A DNA stretch of 64,000 bases, taken from positions 7,517,001 to 7,581,000 of the forward strand of contig JAZBRI010000008.1 in NCBI GenBank assembly GCA_036874045.1, written 5' to 3'. This document shows positions 60,553 to 64,000 of this stretch, piece after piece; position 1 is the first letter of the stretch, and each line of letters begins with the position of its first letter. Source of the DNA: Cymodocea nodosa (lineage: Eukaryota > Streptophyta > Magnoliopsida > Alismatales > Cymodoceaceae). The translations under genes were made by a program, and so were the position numbers. The notes under the pieces are model-generated. The model was not told the DNA's origin. It worked only from the letters and a program-made list of their open reading frames with translations, and ran no database searches.

Positions 60553-62757
60553 ATGAGGAAGATGATGCTTGAATTCTGAGAAGATGCAGTGGACACTGCA
60601 CAGTTTCTGAGGGAATCTGAAGAATGGCACATGTAGCAAAAGATCCGGAATACAACAAGAGAGAAAGAGCTACAAAAGGTAGAATCAGAACTCTTTAACT
60701 TGAGGAAAGTTTTAGTTGAGTTAGAAATACAAATACCACAGATAATGGAGACACGAATTAGAGTGGCAACTGAAATTGCAGTTAACAAAGAAAGAAAAAT
60801 CCAGCCAAATAATGAAGTAGCCCTAGAGCTAATTCAACGTAAAGTCAGATTGTGGTTGAAGAAACGCATTGCAGGTTGAGGAAGTTGGGCAATATGGGAG
60901 CAGCAACGAGCAAGAGAACAGGAAGAATCGACTACTGAAAGACCTATTCCTGAGGAATAGCAGTCAGGACCTCCAGTTCAGCCAACAGAACCATTGCCAC
61001 AAGTAGCATTTGCTTAGCCAAGAACTGAAGAAGAAGAGAAAGAATTTACTAGCTTGGTCAAAACAGCAAGAAACCAATGTGACACTGAAGAAATAGCTAC
61101 GGCTAATGCACATATTTTATATGATGCCATTAAGAAAAAAAGGGTTGAAGAAAAGATGAGGGTCCAATACAAAATAAAAGTTGAACAACATCAGGCAGCA
61201 ACTAAATCAAGTGTTGTAGGAGAGGCTGGTCCTTTGAGACTAGCAATTATAGAGAAAATTAAACAGGAAGAGCCAGTACCTGTGGCTCGAAGGCTTGCAG
61301 AGCCTACTTGTGTAGATTTAATTTTAGAAGAAGAAGAGGAAGAACAAGCACAATTAATCAGAAAAAAGAAAGGAAAAGAAAAAATGCCTGAAATTGAGGA
61401 AATTAAATCTGAAGTACCAATTTTCACTAGGCCTATGGAGCAAATTTTTGTAAACTTGCTATCTGATTCTGAGGAGTAGGAGGAGTTGTAGTAGGAGGAG
61501 CAAAGACAAGAAGAAAATCAGGCTGAAATTAGTTTGCAGCCTATACAAGAAGAAACAGAAATTAGGGCAGAAACTGAATTGCTCGAGACTCCATCCCAAT
61601 CCGTTACAGAATTAGAAAGAACAGTAACAGAACAGATTGGTAGTCAGGAGGAAGAAGAAAGAGTAGAAAATAAAGAGGCTGAAAGAAGCCATTTGGACAA
61701 AAATAACTTCACAGATTCCATTGAAGAGCAAGAAACTCTTCAGTAATTTATGGAAAGAATTCAAGACAGAGTGGAGAGTTCTGTCGGCTCACCACCATAG
61801 ACAGAAACAGAAACAGAAATTCAGGAATCTATAGAGAATGTTCAAATGCAGCCTATAGAAGAGGAATATCAAGAACAAACCCCTCTAGAACAGCAAAGTT
61901 ACATTCCTGACCCGACTGAAACAACAGTTCTGAATGAAGTACATTTTTGGAGTCAGAAAGCTTATATCAAATACCAAGAGATTAGGGGTTATGATATCAT
62001 TTATAGTAGACCAGTAAATTGGGATGGAATGCAAGAAATCAAAGATTTATTTGAGTTCCAAGGTCTACTGAAGTTCATTTCTCAAGAAAGAGGGCATGTA
62101 GTATATGAGAATTTAGTGCCTTATTTCTATGCAAATTTAAGAGAAGGAGAAGGAGGATTAATTTCCAACGTGGAGGAAGCTGATGTACAGATAACACCAG
62201 AGCTTCTCCACAAAATTTTTGGATTGAAGAATGACAGACTAAAAATTTTGGAAGACACAACTGCCGTTGAATGGACTGAACAAGAAATCAAGGACAGTTT
62301 GGCTATCAATCCTGGTGTGCCTCTATTAAACAGATTGAAGCATTTAAATGGTAAAGCACACATTGTAGTTAACATTCTAATTAAAAATGTCTATCAACGA
62401 TAGGGCCATGACATAGAATTAAGTCAATTTGTCAAATGGGCCACATATGCAGTTGTAAACAGGATTCAAATAAATTGGTCTGCAATTTTTATCTCCAAGC
62501 TGAAAGTAGTAAAGAAAAAATTCTTTTATGGAGATTTGATTCCACTACTAATGGTGGATTGTATTGATTTCACGAAATGGGCATAAAAAAGAATCAGATC
62601 AAGAACCATTTCAGTGAAAGAATACAGAAATTTTGTAGCTGTAGAGCTAGCTGTACATTCTAGAGGAATTACAGGAGCTGTAGAGAGAATTAATCAATTA
62701 GAACTTCAATTAGAAAAACTCTAGAAGGAAGTAGATGAACTTAGGAATAGAGATTAA
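60553..62757 (+). pseudogene. ORF2, Glu-rich coiled-coil protein with plant-transposon-like C-terminal domain, copy C
   Basis: About 735 codons in one frame with about a dozen stops. Part 1 (60640-60860) is a predicted coiled coil (REKELQKVESELFNLRK). Part 2 has KEFTSLVKTARNQ and ANAHILYDAIKKKRVEEK. Part 3 (61260-61860) is strongly acidic and Gln/Glu-rich. Part 4 (61846-62403) has FWSQKAYIKYQEIRGYDIIY, LVPYFYANLREGEGG, VQITPELLHKIFGLKN and RLKHLNGKAHIVVNIL. This resembles the 'putative plant transposon protein' domain found in Athila-type elements. It closes with a short coiled coil (VERINQLELQLEKL). No signal peptide or membrane segment is seen, so it is not a typical env. The function is unknown. 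Confidence 0.65.
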
Positions 62758-63193
62758 ATTGTATTGTTCGTTTACTTGTATAAAATTGTATGAAAAATTG
62801 TATGATGTATTTGTACTGTAAATTGATTCATATTAATGAATATAAATTTTTCAGATGCAATTTTCATACATGTTTTGGATGTGAAAATGAATGGAATGTA
62901 TTGAATGTTATATATATTTTGTGGAAGATTATGAATGAATGTTTAATAGATTTACAATTTGCTGAATGACAAGATAAATGCTTAAAATTTCTACATGTTG
63001 CAAGGTAAAATGTAAATTCTGCATAACATAAAATGACCTACAAGTTAAATCTTTATATAATGTTCAGATTTAAATGAATTTTGATTAGAATGATGCATTA
63101 ATGACATAGATTTAACTTTATTTCAGTTAGCAGAATGAAAAAGAAAAAAAAACAGAGAGGAATTTACGAGAGTAAAACTTAGAGATTGCCAAG

Positions 63194-63395
63194 TGTTAAC
63201 TCAACGAAGTAAGTTCGTTGAGTTAACTGTAACTCCACAACGTCAGTAATATAATATAAGGTCACTTCGTTGAGTTATCTGTAACTCAACGAAGTTAGTC
63301 CGTGGAGTTAGCAACAGTAACCGACTATGTTCCGTTGAGTTATCTATAACTCAATGAGGTTAGTTCGTGGATTAAGCAGAACAGTTATTCTTTTA
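63194..63395 (+). repeat. Hairpin cluster between ORF2 and ORF3, copy C
   Basis: Repeated cgttgagttaactgtaactc, cgttgagttatctgtaactc and related words, with paired partners on both sides. Equivalent to 45891-46067 in copy B. Confidence 0.85.
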
Positions 63396-63435
63396 ACCAC
63401 GAACGAAACTTCGTCGGCTTAGCGGTTACTAAAAT

Positions 63436-63690
63436 TTGAAATTAATAGTGGTACACATACCCATAAAAACAGGAACCACGATGCACGTTGCAAGACACGT
63501 TCTTGCAACGAGATTTATTCACTTTATGGATGTACATTATATATATAAATCAGAATGTTATTTACGAGTTACCAGCACTTTTAAAAGAAAGGAGAATGCG
63601 TTGGAGGAATTGGAAGGCGAAGTAGCTGATTCGACTTCATCCGACAACAAATATTTATTGAATGGAAAGCTTAAACTGGTATGTAATTAA
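63436..63690 (+). CDS. ORF3, small unknown ORF, copy C
   Basis: 84 codons, open, matching 45601-45825 in copy B. No domain is recognised. It contains HVARHVLATRFIHFMDVHY and ECYLRVTSTFKRKEN. The 3' end overlaps a possible splice donor (aaactg|gtatgtaatt), so it could be a coding leader exon for the capsid gene downstream. This is inference. Confidence 0.45.
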   Translation: MKLIVVHIPIKTGTTMHVARHVLATRFIHFMDVHYIYKSECYLRVTSTFKRKENALEELEGEVADSTSSDNKYLLNGKLKLVCN

Positions 63691-63737
63691 TCTTCTACTA
63701 TTTATTTATGAGCACATGAACTCGTTCTCTAAGCACT

Positions 63738-64000
63738 AAATGATTAGTAAGAACACCTACCTAGGAATTTTCATCGTAGAGGAGCACTGAAAAATTTTCT
63801 GAACTGAACTTTAATGAAATTCTTTGGGGTGTAGCTAACCTTTCTTTAAAAGAGAACGTAGAGATGGCTGTTTCAGTAGAAAAACCATTAGGAGAAATTT
63901 TGTATCCAGAATTAGTTGATGAACCTTCATGTATTCGATTGCCAAACTTTGAGGGAGATAGGTTTGAACTGAAATCTAATTATATTAGTCAATTGCCACA
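63738..64000 (+). pseudogene. Capsid part of gag, copy C (start only)
   Basis: It matches the beginning of the capsid region in copy B: FNEIL, NLSLKEN, LGEILYPELVDEPSCIRLPN and FEGDRFELKSNYISQLP. It is open from 63780 to the window edge, with an internal ATG at 63864 and stops just upstream. It lies right after ORF3, showing that the pol-ORF2-ORF3-capsid order is not peculiar to copy B. Confidence 0.75.

Larger units (their letters stand above)
54498..64000 (+). mobile_element. Athila-like Ty3 retrotransposon, copy C (runs off the window)
   Basis: Order: truncated 5' LTR (54498-55211), PBS, zinc-knuckle gag, pol, hairpin cluster, ORF2, hairpin cluster, ORF3 and the start of capsid gag. It is the best preserved copy: gag and pol share one frame from 55348 to 59991 with only four stops and no frameshift. 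The F-box gene and 3' LTR are expected beyond 64000. Confidence 0.85.

Noticed and set aside
60553-62757. ORF2 as a retroviral envelope
   Set aside because: No signal peptide, membrane segment or cleavage site; acidic and coiled-coil instead.
45600-63690. B and C as a recent inverted duplication
   Set aside because: They differ at nonsense codons and indels that C shares with A or that are unique to B, so they are separate copies.

Overview
This is a stretch of a flowering-plant nuclear genome. It is AT-rich and intron-containing, with one ordinary plant gene on the left and about 48 kb of nested LTR retrotransposons on the right. I cannot name the species.

Region 1 (1-15057). The only host gene I can support is a NAC transcription factor of the NAC075/SND2-like subgroup, at 3835-8355 (+). 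It has seven coding exons whose splice phases all agree and encodes about 440 residues. Around it lies AT-rich intergenic DNA with microsatellites, a GC-rich island (9441-9765), an inverted-repeat pair (11198-12026) and a possible CACTA-like remnant.

Region 2 (15058-22394). Two 458-bp direct repeats are followed by a minus-strand Copia element of SIRE/Maximus type (15937-22394). It has long LTRs, a PBS, a PPT and a decayed gag, but no pol.

Region 3 (22395-64000). At least three copies (A, B, C) of one Athila-like Ty3 family are present. Copy B (-) runs from 22395 to about 54497 and interrupts the Copia LTR. Copy A (+, 27237-39806, TSD actct) is inserted in copy B. A solo LTR of the same family (43673-45577, TSD catac) is also inserted in B. 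A different long solo LTR (22665-24819, TSD ttaac) is inserted in B's 3' LTR. Copy C (+) starts head-to-head with B at about 54498 and runs off the window.

The family's layout, recovered by comparing the copies, is: LTR, PBS (tRNA-Asp-like), zinc-knuckle part of gag, protease, RT, RNase H, integrase, a long Glu-rich coiled-coil ORF (ORF2), a small unknown ORF (ORF3), the capsid part of gag, an F-box/F-box-associated gene, PPT, LTR. Two points look new. The capsid half of gag lies downstream of pol, and a host-type F-box gene is carried in sense orientation in two copies. Perfect or near-perfect short hairpins (cgttgagtta / taactcaacg) sit at most module borders and in the LTRs. All copies are decayed; copy C keeps a single gag-pol frame of about 1548 codons broken only by four stop codons.
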